Below, piece by piece: positions 30,153 to 44,009 of a stretch of DNA of 64,000 nt (its first letter is position 1; each line of letters starts with the position of its first letter). The stretch spans positions 1 to 64,000 of the forward strand of contig BBFE01000015.1 of assembly GCA_001313085.1 (NCBI GenBank), in the 5' to 3' direction. Position numbers and translations under genes: made by a program. Source of the stretch: Paenibacillus sp. JCM 18996 (GTDB taxonomy: Bacteria; Bacillota; Bacilli; Paenibacillales; NBRC-103111). Under the pieces are notes generated by a model, which was not told where the DNA came from, ran no database searches, and saw only the letters and a list, made by a program, of their open reading frames with translations.

Positions 30153-31981
30153 TTGGACAAAAGAAGGCTTTTTTTTCTGAGCTGGCTGGCTTTAACAACC
30201 GCATTTGCGCTTATTTTAGGCAGGCTGTTCTGGATTCAGTTGATCAGCCGCGAAGTTTTTTCCAGCCATAAGGTGGACCTTGCCCAAAATTCCGTATACC
30301 AGAGGCAAAAAAAGGATCGTGCTCAACACGGGGAGAGGCGATTTTTTATGACAGGAATGGCATGCCGCTCACCGGTGAGTCCAGGCAGGTGCTGATCGTT
30401 TTCCCGGTAAAGCCGGCTTTTCCGGCCAAGGATTTCCGGGGAAATCTACAGCAGATTCGTGCTTTGGCCGACATTCTGAACACGGATCAGCACAGTGTGG
30501 ACGTTTTTTATAAACGGGATCAAAAAAAGCCCGCAATTTGGAAGGACGCGGATTCGAGCCGGCCAATTGCGTTGTCGCCGCAGCAGTCGGCGCTGATTAA
30601 CAGGCTGGCTTTGCCGCAGCTTAAGGTAGCGGAATATAAAACCAGGATCAGGCAGGATTCCACGGCAAGACATCTGCTCGGCTTTACGAGCCAGGATCCG
30701 GAACGGGTGGCGGGACAATATTCCCGGTTCATTCAGCAGGGCAAACTGTCCGTCAACAGCGAAATCGGCAGCGCGGGGCTTGAGAGGACGTTTCAACCAT
30801 GGCTGATGGGCATCGGGGAAACGTCCTTGTCCTATTTTACAGACGCAAAGGAAAGGCCGCTGCCCGGTTTGGAAGCGCGAATCATCGCACCGGATCCCGT
30901 GTATTATCCCCTCAAAATTATGACCACGCTGGATCTGCCGGTACAGCAGAAAATCGAGTCGGCAATGGATCGCCTTCATATTAAGGAAGCAGCTGTAGTC
31001 GTGCTGAACGCCGACAGCGCCGATGTCGCAGCTATGGCGAGCAGGCCCGGGTACGATCCGGCGCATATCGATTTGCAGAGCGGGGATTGGGGCAACAGGG
31101 CGATCAAAGCAGCGGCCCCCCGGGTCGGTTTACAAGACATTGATCGCTGCGGCCGCATTGGAAAAAAAGGGGTCGTTGGCCCGCATGAAACGTTTGACTG
31201 TGAAGGAGCGCTCGGCAAATACGGATTTACCTGCTGGAAGAAAGAGGGGCATGGCGTCATCGATTTTGAACAAGCTTTTGCGGAATCCTGCAATATAACT
31301 TTTGCCAAAGTGATGGAAAGGCTGACATCCGATGAAGTCGAGCAATATGCCCGTAAGCTTGGGCTTATGGATCCTGTCGGTTGGACTGGGTCCGTTGGGC
31401 CGTATAAGCATTTTGCGCAGCTGGACAATGAAGAAGGAGGGCAGCTTTTCTCCCAGGGCACCTCCCGCAACGATGACGGAGTGCGGGTGCAGACGGCGAT
31501 AGGCCAGCGGGATGTGCAGATTACACCTCTGCAGGCGGCGAATCTGATCGTTACCCTGCTGCATAAAGGGACGGTGCTCTCTCCCAGGGTGGTCAGCGAA
31601 ATTCAATTTGCCAATGGACGGACGGAGGCGGATTTTCCGGTAAAGGCTTTATTTTCAGAAAAGAAGTCAATATCCGCTAAAACGGCCGAGGAACTGCTGA
31701 ATATGATGGAGCTCGTCGTAAAAAAAAGGGACAGGCAGGGAGCTGCTGCACGCGAAATGGGAGCTGGCAGGTAAATCCGGAACCGCGGAAGTCAAGGATG
31801 AAGCCCGGTCTGCGACCCATCAATGGTTTGTGGGCTACGGGCCGGTCAAGGCGCCAAAATATGCCGTAGCGGTGCTTGTGAAAAAAATGTGCAGCCTGGA
31901 CAAAGCGGTCAATCCACCGCCCTTTTCAAAGAGGTGATGGATATTCTGGAGCAATCGGGCAAACAGCGAAGCCTGTCGTAG
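30153..31981 (+). CDS. Class B penicillin-binding protein (PbpI/PBP4b-like)
   Basis: Peptidoglycan transpeptidase of about 600 residues; TTG start with GGAGG five bases upstream. Breaks near 30169, 30307, 30344, 30523, 31120, 31161, 31720 and 31881. One N-terminal span (FLSWLALTTAFALILGRLFW), a PBP dimer region (FYDRNGMPLTGESRQVLIVF) and the transpeptidase with all three motifs: SVYK (residues about 326-329), SCN in FAESCNITFAKV, and KSGT in LAGKSGTAEV. Position downstream of the trhP genes matches B. subtilis yrrR (pbpI). A structured RNA candidate and terminator lie upstream. Confidence 0.88.
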
Positions 31982-32070
31982 CGGAATGGGGCGCAGTCCG
32001 CCGAGCGAGGTGGTGCATGGTTTCTCCGCATTGCATATTGTATGGTAAAAGCAAAAAAGAAAGGCGGAAG

Positions 32071-32223
32071 ATGTCCATGAAAGCAAGAATGCTGAAAGAA
32101 GGAATCGATTTTGTGGCGGGAAATAAAAAAATTGCAGCAGATGTTCAAGGATCTGGGAAGCATGAAAAAAAACAGCTGGAGGCCGTCATGAAAAAAAACG
32201 CGGACAAGGTGAAATTCAAGTAG
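32071..32223 (+). CDS. Small basic hypothetical protein
   Basis: About 50 codons, starting MSMKARMLKEGIDFVAGNKK with GGCGGAAG upstream. If the A runs at 32126 and 32165 are each one base too long, the middle becomes LQQMFKDLGSMKKQLEAVM, a plausible amphipathic helix, and the end KKNADKVKFK is unchanged. Lysine-rich, no Cys, no signal. Not recognised. Confidence 0.4.
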   Translation: MSMKARMLKEGIDFVAGNKKIAADVQGSGKHEKKQLEAVMKKNADKVKFK

Positions 32224-32296
32224 AGCCCTTGTCTCCTCATAGCGATAGCGTTAGAATGGGAAATACCATTTTTTTTATGCGAGAGAGAGGATTATT

Positions 32297-33116
32297 ATGT
32301 CGCAATCATTGTTCAACCGGCCCGAGCGGATTGTACTCCTCGACCGCAGCGGGCATACGGAGCCTTTTCCCGTACTGCTTCCCTTTGCTGTGGAAGAGCT
32401 GTTATGCAGAAAGGTTGCCGGAGGATTTCCTCCGGTCGTTCATTTATGGAGGCACCCGCGCGCTCTGGTGATGGGCCTGCGGGACAGCCGGCTGCCTAAA
32501 GCTGCGGAGGCGCAGAAGTGGCTTGAGGCCCAAGGCTACCAGGCAGCTGTACGAAACTCCGGCGGGGCCGCCGTGCCGCTGGATCTCGGTGTGGTTAACG
32601 TGTCGCTCATTCTGCCAAAATTCAAGGGGACGTCGCACACCGGAAAGATTTTGAACGGATGTACGGACTGGTGAGGGACGCTCTGCAGCTTTCCGGAATT
32701 GTAGTGGACAAGGGTGAAATTCAAGCTCTTACTGCCCGGGGGATTTTGACTTGAGCGTGCAGGGGCGCAAATTCTGCGGCATCGCTCAAAGGCGGCACCT
32801 GAATGGCCTGATCGTGCAGGCGTTTGTGGTCGTTGAGGGGATCGGAGCCGACAAAGCCGAGCTGGCTCGGCAGTTCTATGCCATCGCCTCCGGCGGGGCC
32901 GGGGCAGCGGACTATCCGCTGGTTACCCCATACAGTATGGCGAGCTTGTCCGAGCTTGCGGGGACCTTTAGCTCCGAGCAATTCACGGAGGCTGTGCTTC
33001 AGGTTCTAGGGCGGATATCCACTATTGAGCCATGGGCTTTGACGGACCTGCTCGCCCAGGCAGAAATCAATCAAATGATCGATACGCTTCATTCCCGCTA
33101 CGGCATATCCACATAA
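32297..33116 (+). CDS. lipL: Octanoyl-[GcvH]:protein N-octanoyltransferase LipL
   Basis: About 275 residues with GAGAGG before ATG. Breaks near 32620-32632 and 32735. LplA/LipB fold: FAVEELLCRKVAGG, RHPRALVMGLRDSRLP, VRNSGGAAVPLDLGVVNVSL, and the LipL hallmark GSYCPGDFDLSVQGRKFCGI with the catalytic Cys in SYCPG. It moves octanoyl from GcvH to E2 subunits such as the pyruvate dehydrogenase E2 encoded 3 kb downstream. Functional linkage to that operon is likely. Confidence 0.85.
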
Positions 33117-33117
33117 A

Positions 33118-33225
33118 GAGTCCGCTACTTTAAGGATTTCCTCTTTGGTCAGCTTGCCGCGCACTTTGTAATGTACATCCCCCTCATCGCGTTCCCTCTT
33201 TCTCCCCGGGCGGTTTCTTCTCGAT
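33118..33225 (-). pseudogene. C-terminal remnant resembling DUF4367
   Basis: A short minus-strand stretch reads DEGDVHYKVRGKLTKEEILK then VADSL, the usual C-terminus of DUF4367-type proteins (GxLTKEEx(L/I)xxAxSL). No matching N-terminal part is found upstream (33226-33293), so it appears to be a leftover fragment between lipL and the convergent esterase gene. Confidence 0.3.
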
Positions 33226-33293
33226 TGCACTCCATAGGGGACAACTAAATTTTACCAAATCGGAAAACGGGGGCCACAGTAGAAAATTAACGC

Positions 33294-34022
33294 TTATTCG
33301 CCGAAGTAACGCAAAGCTTCCGGAAGCTCCTTCTGCCAGAATCCCCAAAGGTGCACCCCATCCCGCTCCAGATAGCACACTCTGGCTCCTTTTTTCCTCC
33401 AACAGCGGTTTGGTCAACCGGTTATGTTCAAGGAAATCGTGCGTTCCCCTCTCCGTTTTCACCTCCGTTTCCTGCAGCCCGATCAGCATGTACATCTTCA
33501 GCCAGGATAAATCGGTTTCTTGTGCAAGCCGCTCCCGGGTATTTCCATAAAAAAGCCCCGGATAAGGATATTACTTGGCAAAATAGGTCACGATAATCTA
33601 AGGCGAGATGGAGCGAAACAGTGCCGCCCAAGGAATCCCCGGCCAAAATCCGTTGCCCCTTGTCCCGGCGTACGGCGTATTTGTTCTCGATAAAAGGAAG
33701 CATCTCTTCCGCGAAGAAGCGGCAGTAGCTGCGGAACCGCTCCCCATCCGGAGAATACTCGGAGGTACGGGTTGCCATGTTGACGTCTGCCCCTACAATA
33801 ATGGCGGGTTCCCGGTCTTCGTCCAGGACGAGCTGGGTCATTAAAGTCGCGATCCGCCCGAAGTTAAAAAAACTGCTCTCCGTCTTGGCAGTAAATGACA
33901 GGATAAGTAAGCAGCTCGCTATACCCGGGCGGCAAATAGACGCGAAGGGAGCGCCGCTCCTCGAGAAAGGTCGAATGAAGGTCTTCCTTCACGATTGTCC
34001 TTTTATAATATTTGGAATCCAT
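33294..34022 (-). CDS. Esterase family protein (esterase D / IroE-like alpha/beta hydrolase)
   Basis: About 240 residues after correcting breaks at 33389, 33546 and 33870. Starts MDSKYYKRTIVKEDLHSTFL, then RSLRVYLPPGYSELLTYPVI, YCQDGEQFF, FAEEMLPFIENKYAVRRDKG, the nucleophile elbow AGDSLGGTVSLHLA (Ser), and the His near the end in DGVHLWGFWQKELPEALRYF. No signal peptide, so cytoplasmic. Members hydrolyse carboxylic or siderophore esters; the substrate is unknown. Divergent from pdhA. Confidence 0.85.
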
Positions 34023-34220
34023 AGCGGCATCTTCTCCTGTTTGAGTATTGTGATATTTGGGTATTTTTTAGCAGGTGTATTATAATAGCGGGCTAAAAAT
34101 ACGGTTTCTGTACTATATCATTTTTTGCATCTGTTATATATGATGTTGCAAAATTAGTCATGGTTATTCAACGAAATGGTGTACTTTTTTAAAAAAAACA
34201 GGTTTATAATATCACTATAA

Positions 34221-35336
<1,116 letters not shown>

Positions 35337-35423
35337 TTAAGCCAAGCATCCGGTGGGCCTGCCAGGCCCGGTACAGAGCTGCTAATCCCGAGCACCGTTT
35401 ATATAAGGAGGAAAACAACCGTC

Positions 35424-36403
35424 ATGGCACAAATGACTATGATTCAAGCGATAAAAGACGCAATGCGCGTGGAACTGCAACGTGATCCGAGCGTGCTGCT
35501 GTTCGGCGAAGACGTAGGTAAAGTGGGGGGCGTGTTCCGCGCCACCGAAGGTTTGCAGAACGAATTTGGCGAAGACAGGGTGTTCGATACTCCGCTGGCC
35601 GAGTCTGCAATCGGCGGACTGGCCGTGGGAATGGGCATACAGGGCTTCCGCCCCGTAGCGGAAATCCAGTTTGTCGGGTTTATTTTTTTGAAGCCCTGGA
35701 CCAGATCGCGGTTCAAGCGGCCCGCATGCGCTACCGTTCCGGAGGCCGGTACAACGCTCCGATCGTGTTCCGAACCCCGTTTGGCGGCGGGGTAAAGGCT
35801 GCGGAGCTGCATACGGACTCCCTGGAAGGTTTGCTCATGCAAACTCCGGGTATTAAAGTAGTGATCCCTTCGAACCCCTACGACGCGAAAGGGTTATTGA
35901 TCTCCGCGATCCGGGACAACGACCCTGTATTCTTCATGGAGCATCTTAATCTGTACCGTTCTTTCCGCGCGGAAGTTCCGGAAGGAGAGTACACTGTGCC
36001 GATCGGCAAAGCCAGTGTAGTGAAGGAAGGCAAGGACGTCACCATCATCAGCTACGGCGCCATGGTGCACACTTCCTTGAAAGCGGCCGAAGAGCTGGAG
36101 AAGGAAGGCATCAGTGCGGAAGTGATCGATTTGCGCACCTTGATCCCTCTGGACATCGATACACTTGTGGAATCCATCAAGAAAACGAATCGCGCTATTG
36201 TAGTTCAGGAGGCACAGAAGACTTCCGGAGCTGCGGCAGAAGTGATAGCCCAAATCAATGAGAAAGCGATTCTTCATTTGGAAGCTCCCGTTCTGCGCGT
36301 AGCCGGCCCGGACACTGTATATCCTTATGCCATGATCGAGGACGCGTGGCTTCCAAACCCCGCAAGAGTGATGGCCGGCGTGAAGAAAGTGATGGAATTT
36401 TAA
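35424..36403 (+). CDS. pdhB: Pyruvate dehydrogenase E1 beta subunit
   Basis: About 326 residues with AAGGAGG upstream; one extra T at 35682-35688 breaks it within [58 protein letters not shown] and [18 protein letters not shown] are typical of E1 beta. Next to pdhA, 88 bases apart. Confidence 0.95.
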
Positions 36404-36455
36404 TAAGCGAAGTTTAGACACTAAATTAACCGTAAGCCTTAGGAGGTCATGACTC

Positions 36456-39199
<2,744 letters not shown>

Positions 39200-39217
39200 T
39201 ATAGCAAATATACAAAC

Positions 39218-39250
39218 AAAGAGCAGAGGCGGGCGCCTCTGCTCTTTGCT
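39218..39250. terminator. Bidirectional terminator between pdhD and the ABC sugar operon
   Basis: Perfect 13-bp stem AAAGAGCAGAGGC / GCCTCTGCTCTTT with a 3-base loop. Serves pdhD on the plus strand and possibly the binding-protein gene on the minus strand. Confidence 0.9.
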
Positions 39251-39296
39251 GTTACAAGGGGATAATCGGGGGAAATCAGTGCAACTGGATTGACAG

Positions 39297-40661
39297 TTAT
39301 TGCTTGACGGTTTTGTTGTAAGTCGCGATTTTGCTAGTAATTTCCTTGGCTGCGGCGTCGAGTGCCTCTTTAGGCTGTTTCTTGCCGTTGACCGCCTCTT
39401 CCATCGCCGTCTCCGTGATTTGTCTTGCTTCCGGGAATACGCCATTACAGCGCCTTGGGTAGCTTTGTTCAGCTTGGTGCTGTGAAGCTGGTCGACAGCA
39501 GTTTTAAACTGCGGGTATTTCGTCATATTTTCTTTTACGCTCGGCTGATCATAAGCTTTCTTTGTGATCGGGAAATATCCTGAATTGATGTGCCAATAAG
39601 CTTGCTGTTCCGGAGCAACGAGATATTTGATAAATTCCCACGCGGCCTTTTGCTCCGCCTCGGGACGGTTGTTCAAGATATACAGGGAAGCGCCGCCTAC
39701 GATCACTCCGCCATCCTTAGCCCCTTGCGGCTTTGGAAGGAACGCGGTGCCGACTTGGAACTTGTCTCCGACCGAGCTTACAATTCCTTTCAAGGAAGCC
39801 GTGGAATCAAGCGTCATAGCCACCTGGCCTGCAGTGAAAGCTTTTTTTTCGTATCGTCGGTTTTACGGCCGAGATTTAATGCCGACTTGTCGTCGACCAT
39901 ACTCTTCAGCCAAGTCAGAGTCTTAACGCCAGCTTCTGCGTTAACAAGAGACTCCGTAGCAGGGGCCGTTCTTCCGTTTCCGTTGTTCAGGAGCTCCGCG
40001 CCCTGGTTTGCGAAGAACTGCTCCATAAACCAGCTGTAAAGGGCGAAGGAAGCGCCATATTTTCCGTCTTTAGTCAGCTTTTTTCGCGGCATCAGCCACT
40101 TCTTCGTAAGTTACAGGAGGCTTCTCAGGATCCAGGCCCGCCGCTTTGAACATGTCTTTGTTGTAATAAAGAACCGGGTTGGAAGTGTTGAACGGCATCG
40201 AGTTCAGCTTGCCGTCGAGTGTATAGTAGCCCAGAATGTTCTCTTCCAATTGGGAAACGTCGAATTTATCGGCGTCAATAAACTTCTGCATCGGAGTGAT
40301 AGCCTTGGAGTCGATCATAAAGCGGCTGCCGATTTCGTAAACCTGGATCAGGGACGGTCCGCTCTTGGAATCCATAGAGGCTTTCATTTTGTTCAGGCTC
40401 TCGTCATAGTTTCCCTGGTAAATCGCTTCTACTTTAATATCCTTGTGAGACGCGTTAAAATCCGCAACAAGCTTGTCCACCGCTTTAGTGAGCTCTCCGC
40501 CCATCGAGTGCCACCATACGACTTTAACCGGCTGACTTTCCTTAGCCGCTGGGGCAGGGCTTGCTGCGTTATCACCTGTGTTTCCTTTGGAACAAGCGGT
40601 GCTGAATAACATCAATGCAGCCATTATAACCAGAAAAAAAACTTCTAAAACTGCTTTTCAT
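39297..40661 (-). CDS. Sugar ABC transporter substrate-binding lipoprotein (UgpB-like)
   Basis: About 450 residues; AAGGAGAG before ATG. Lipoprotein signal MAALMLFSTACSKG (lipobox STAC). Breaks at 40634, 40078-40083, 39844-39851 and 39427. Body: VKVVWWHSMGGELTKAVDKL, SGPSLIQVYEIGSRFMIDS, PFNTSNPVLYYNKDMFKAAG, SYGFPITKKAYD-like PITKKAYDQPSV, ending ITSKIATYNKTVKQ. Cluster-B extracellular binding protein of the glycerol-phosphate/oligosaccharide type. No ATPase gene is in the operon, so a shared MsmX/UgpC-type ATPase is expected. Confidence 0.88.
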
Positions 40662-40713
40662 CGGATTCTCTCCTTGGTTTTAATTTATATATGAACCTTC
40701 TAGAGGGACATAT

Positions 40714-41537
40714 CTATCCTTTTACTGCTCCGGCGCTTATACTTCGTACAAGCTGTTTCAATCCAAGCATCAACAGAATCAGGGAAGGGAGCAGCACCAG
40801 CGTGACGCCGGCCAGCACCAGGTTCCAAGAAGTGAACTCTTCCCACTGCAGCATGGAAATACCTATTTGCACCGTTCTCATCGTATCGCGGTTTGTGATG
40901 AGCAAGGGCCATAAATACAGATTCCAGGCGTGCAGGAACGCATATACGCCAAGGGTGGCTAAACCCGGCCTGCTCAAAGGAAGCGCAATGGAGAAATAAA
41001 TTCTGATCTGGCCGCTGCCGTCAATCTTGGCCGCTTCGAACAGCTCCCTGGGAAGCTGCATGAAAAAAATTGCCTTAAAAGAAAGGTGCCGAAGGCAGTA
41101 GCCATGAAAGGCACCGTTAATCCCTCGTAGCTATCCATCCAACCCCAGGCTTTAACGGTTAAATAGTTAGGAATCATCGTGACTTCCGAAGGAACCATCA
41201 TCGTAGAGAGGAACAGGGCGAACAGCAGCTTTTTTCCTTTAAATTGCAGCAGCCCGAATGCGTAACCGGCCAAAGAGGCGGTAATCAGCTGTCCTATTGT
41301 AATGCTCGCCGCGGTAATAAAGCTGTTCTTGATAAAATCGATGATCGGCACGGCTGCCAGAACACCAATAAAATTTCCCATATAAAAGGAAGAGGGCAGG
41401 AGCGGCGGCGGGTACTTGGAAGCTTCCGCGGGGGTCAGCAGCGCGCTCCAGAAAGTATACAGGACAGGAAACATGACTACCAGCGACAGTAAAACGAGCA
41501 GAGCGTACATTAATGCTGCTTTCGGTTTAGTTATCAT
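40714..41537 (-). CDS. Sugar ABC transporter permease (UgpE-like)
   Basis: About 273 residues, six spans, starts MITKPKAALMYALLVLLSLV. One break at 41066-41072 (LRQFFMQLPRELFEAAKIDG). The EAA loop LPRELFEAAKIDGSGQIRIY that contacts the ATPase is intact. The start overlaps the ugpA stop (ATGA) once the extra T at about 41563 is removed; in the sequence as given, the two permeases read through as one false fusion. Confidence 0.88.
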
Positions 41538-42489
41538 TGGTAATGTACCTTCTTTTCGAAAAAATGTGAACTGGATGACCGTCAGCACCATAATGATGGC
41601 AAACAGGATAAGGGCTGCGGCGCTGCCCGCACCAAATTGGAAGTTGACGAACGCTTCCTGATAAATCGCGTAAACGAGCACTCGCGTACTATTGATCGGG
41701 CCTCCCTTGGTCATAATATGAATCTGGCCGAAGGTCTGCAGTATGTTGATGATGGATACGATCGACACAAAAAAATATGGTCGGAGAGATCAGCGGCAGG
41801 GTGAGTTTGCGAAAAGTATGGTACGGAGAAGAACCGTCTATTTTCGCGCTCTCGTAAATTTCCTGGGAAATTCCCTGCATTCCGCTGAGCAGTACAAGAT
41901 AATTGAAGCCCAGGTTCATCCATATCGTCATTATGGAGACAGAAATCAGCGCCCATGCGGGGTCGGCAAGCCAAGAAACAGGATGGAGCCCGATCGATTG
42001 CACAAAATAATTGAGTATCCCTACGGTCGGATGGAACAGCGCCATCCAGATTACGGCGCCGGTACCGGCCGAAATGGCCATTGGGAGGGCAAAGAAAAAA
42101 TTGAAACACCTTTATGCCGCGCAGCCGGTTTACTGTTAACCAGGCCAATAACAGCGAGGCCACGATGCCGAGCGGGATTGTGAATAACGCAAACAAACCC
42201 GTGACTTGCAGACTTGTCCAAAATTTATCGGAAACTAGCAACTCCTTGAAATTGTCCGTTCCCACAAAGGCCGCGACTCTACCCCTTGGATCCGTAATAT
42301 GCAGGCTAAGATACACGGTTCTCAGCAGCGGATAGAATAGAAAGATGCTGAATAAAACCAGAGAAGGAGCAAGGAACAAGTAGGCGAGGCCGGTTTCTTT
42401 CCATACGGCTAGCCGGCGGGACTGGGTTTTTTGGTGAAGCAATCCGGGCTGGTTGTGATATATCTATATTATTTTTTTGCCATGCCCAT
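41534..42489 (-). CDS. Sugar ABC transporter permease (UgpA-like)
   Basis: About 315 residues. I place the start at ATG 42489, which has AAGGAGG at the proper distance; removing one extra base from the runs at 42471 and 42428 gives MGMAKNNIDISQPARIASPK and joins the body TGLAYLFLAPSLVLFSIFLF. Further breaks near 42096 and 41770. The EAA loop QEIYESAKIDGSSPYHTFRK is present and the natural end is QFTFFEKKVHYQ. First gene of the leftward operon ugpA-ugpE-binding protein. Confidence 0.85.
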
Positions 42490-42631
42490 AGGCTGACCTC
42501 CTTCTTTAATTGACTTGTCTCATTATAGAGAAGGAATGTTTTTTTCGCAAGTTAGCGGGATGTAAAATAATTGTTAACAGTTGTCGATTTATGTCGAGAG
42601 ATATTGTGGTATAGCGCATATGTGGTTTAAC

Positions 42632-42679
42632 AGCCTGCAAAATCAGAGTGGAAGTGTAATCCGCAGGCTTTTTTTTTGT
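42632..42679 (+). terminator. Orphan terminator hairpin
   Basis: GCCTGC ... GCAGGC with a 24-base loop region and nine T. No gene ends here on the plus strand (the nearest is the divergent ugpA start at 42489), so it may end a short RNA starting near 42540-42600. Confidence 0.5.
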
Positions 42680-42754
42680 ACATAAAAGCGCAGTGAAATG
42701 GCATTGTCAAGTTAATTTTATATTAAAGTATGATGAGAATGGGGAGAAAGAAAC

Positions 42755-42925
42755 ATTAAAAAAATTCCTCGTTTATTTGAATTGTTTACGCAGTGTAAAC
42801 ATTGTGGCGCCCCACAGTTAACCCGTTTGCAGGGATATGAATTTTTTTTAACGTTAATTTCGCTGTGCTTATTTGCAGTTTTTTTTGGGTGTTTCTATAG
42901 ATGTTTCAGTATGGTAGTTTGGTAG
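42755..42925 (+). CDS. Small CxxC membrane peptide (doubtful)
   Basis: A frame opening at ATT with GGGGAG eight bases upstream reads IKKIPRLFELFTQCKHCGAP then QLTRLQGYEFFLTLISLCLF and a hydrophobic tail, about 56 residues. One CxxC plus a membrane segment resembles a truncated zinc-ribbon membrane peptide. No ATG/GTG/TTG start is present in this frame, so either ATT is used, the start was lost to an error, or this is a remnant. Confidence 0.3.
   Translation: MKKIPRLFELFTQCKHCGAPQLTRLQGYEFFLTLISLCLFAVFFGCFYRCFSMVVW
42783..42801. promoter_or_regulatory. Perfect palindrome, possible operator
   Basis: TGTTTAC-gcagt-GTAAACA, a 7-bp inverted repeat with 5-base spacer, typical of a dimeric repressor site. 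It lies upstream of the c-di-AMP riboswitch but also inside the doubtful small frame. Confidence 0.35.
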
Positions 42926-43083
42926 GAGCCGAGACTTCAGGGACGTTATATTTCAATTGAAGTGCGGGGGACGATATATCGAGGCGCTGTTCTTTTGTAA
43001 CTTGCGCTGCAGGGGTGAATCGAGCTTTTTTTCGTTAGGGCTGTATCCTTGGGCCCGAACCCGTCAACTAACCTCGTAGGCGA
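42925..43083 (+). promoter_or_regulatory. c-di-AMP (ydaO/yuaA) riboswitch
   Basis: Contains the conserved blocks of the ydaO class in order: GCCGAGACTTCAG near the 5' end, CGCTGTTCTTTTGTAACTTGCG, CAGGGGTGAATCGAG, and the 3' block GGGCCCGAACCCGTCAACTAAC followed by CTCGTAGGCG. It ends 23 bases before the 3D-domain gene. In Bacilli these switches turn off cell-wall hydrolase and osmolyte genes when c-di-AMP is high. Recognition is by motif order; I did not compute a fold. Confidence 0.85.
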
Positions 43084-43105
43084 ATAGAAAAGGAGACGAT
43101 ACCAG

Positions 43106-43923
43106 ATGAACCTTTTTTCTTTGAAAAAAAACAATGCCTGTAATGGGGATTGCCGTGGGGCTTCTTGGCGTAAGCGGTCCTATTTCTTTTGCGGCGAAAA
43201 CTCCGCTGCCTCTACAGGCAGAAACCGCTGCAGTAAAAAAACGAAAGCGCAGGCTGTGAATTTTACTGTGGAGTGGCCGATTTTCGGACCAAAGCAGGTG
43301 GAACGTTTTGTAAAGCCAATGCTGAAGCGGCAGCTACTGGCGCCCCGGCTGCTGCAGCCGTTGACGCGTCGGAGAAGGCACCGCTGATGTGTCAGCCCCG
43401 CTGCTCGCCAACCTCAAGCCCGCCGCTGCGCCCGTGGCTGTCGCACCCCAACCCGTGGTAGTTGCCGCTGCACCGGCACCCGCGCCAGTCAATGAAAAGA
43501 CAGTGTCTGCTCCGGCTGAACCTGATGCCAACAAAGCAGCCGTTGCTCAATCTGATGCCACTAAAGCAGTCCCGGTCAAGGCTAAAGCCGACGCGCCTGC
43601 CAATTTTAAAAAAAGAGATCGAGGCTAAAGCCACAGCCTATTCCGGTTCTGCGGAAGAAAACGGAGGGTATGCCGGTATGGATGCCATGGGAAATAAACT
43701 TGAGCTCGGAACGATCGCTGTCGACCCCCGAGTGATTCCGCTGGGTTCCACGGTGTACGTAACCGGTTATAACCACAATGGGCTGCCGGTAAAAGGTATG
43801 ACCTTTAAAGCTACGGATACCGGGGGAGCCATTAAAGGGAACCGTATCGATATATTCCTGCCCGGATCGAATGATCAAATTTCCTCGTTCGGCATTCAGA
43901 ACGTCAAAATATATGTACTATAA
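43106..43923 (+). CDS. Secreted 3D-domain cell-wall protein
   Basis: About 270 residues; AGGAG before ATG. Signal peptide MPVMGIAVGLLGVSGPISFA after removal of an extra A near 43125. Breaks also near 43235, 43385 and 43607-43613. A long Ala/Pro/Val-rich linker leads to a C-terminal 3D domain: KATAYSGSAEENGGYAGMDA, GTIAVDPRVIPLGSTVYV, TFKATDTGGAIKGNRIDIF (the three conserved Asp). The domain has the MltA/YuiC-like double-psi barrel of lytic transglycosylases and Rpf-type proteins. Control by the c-di-AMP riboswitch fits a wall-remodelling enzyme. Confidence 0.88.
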
Positions 43924-43936
43924 TAGAGATAGATAT

Positions 43937-43977
43937 GGAAAAGGTCCCTGCACTTTATGAGTACGGGCCTTTTTTCG
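43937..43977 (+). terminator. Terminator of the 3D-domain gene
   Basis: AAAAGGTCCC ... GGGCCTTTTTT hairpin 14 bases after the stop, with a T run. Confidence 0.7.
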
Positions 43978-44009
43978 TTTTGACGTCAAAGCGGGGACTC
44001 TCACATTTT

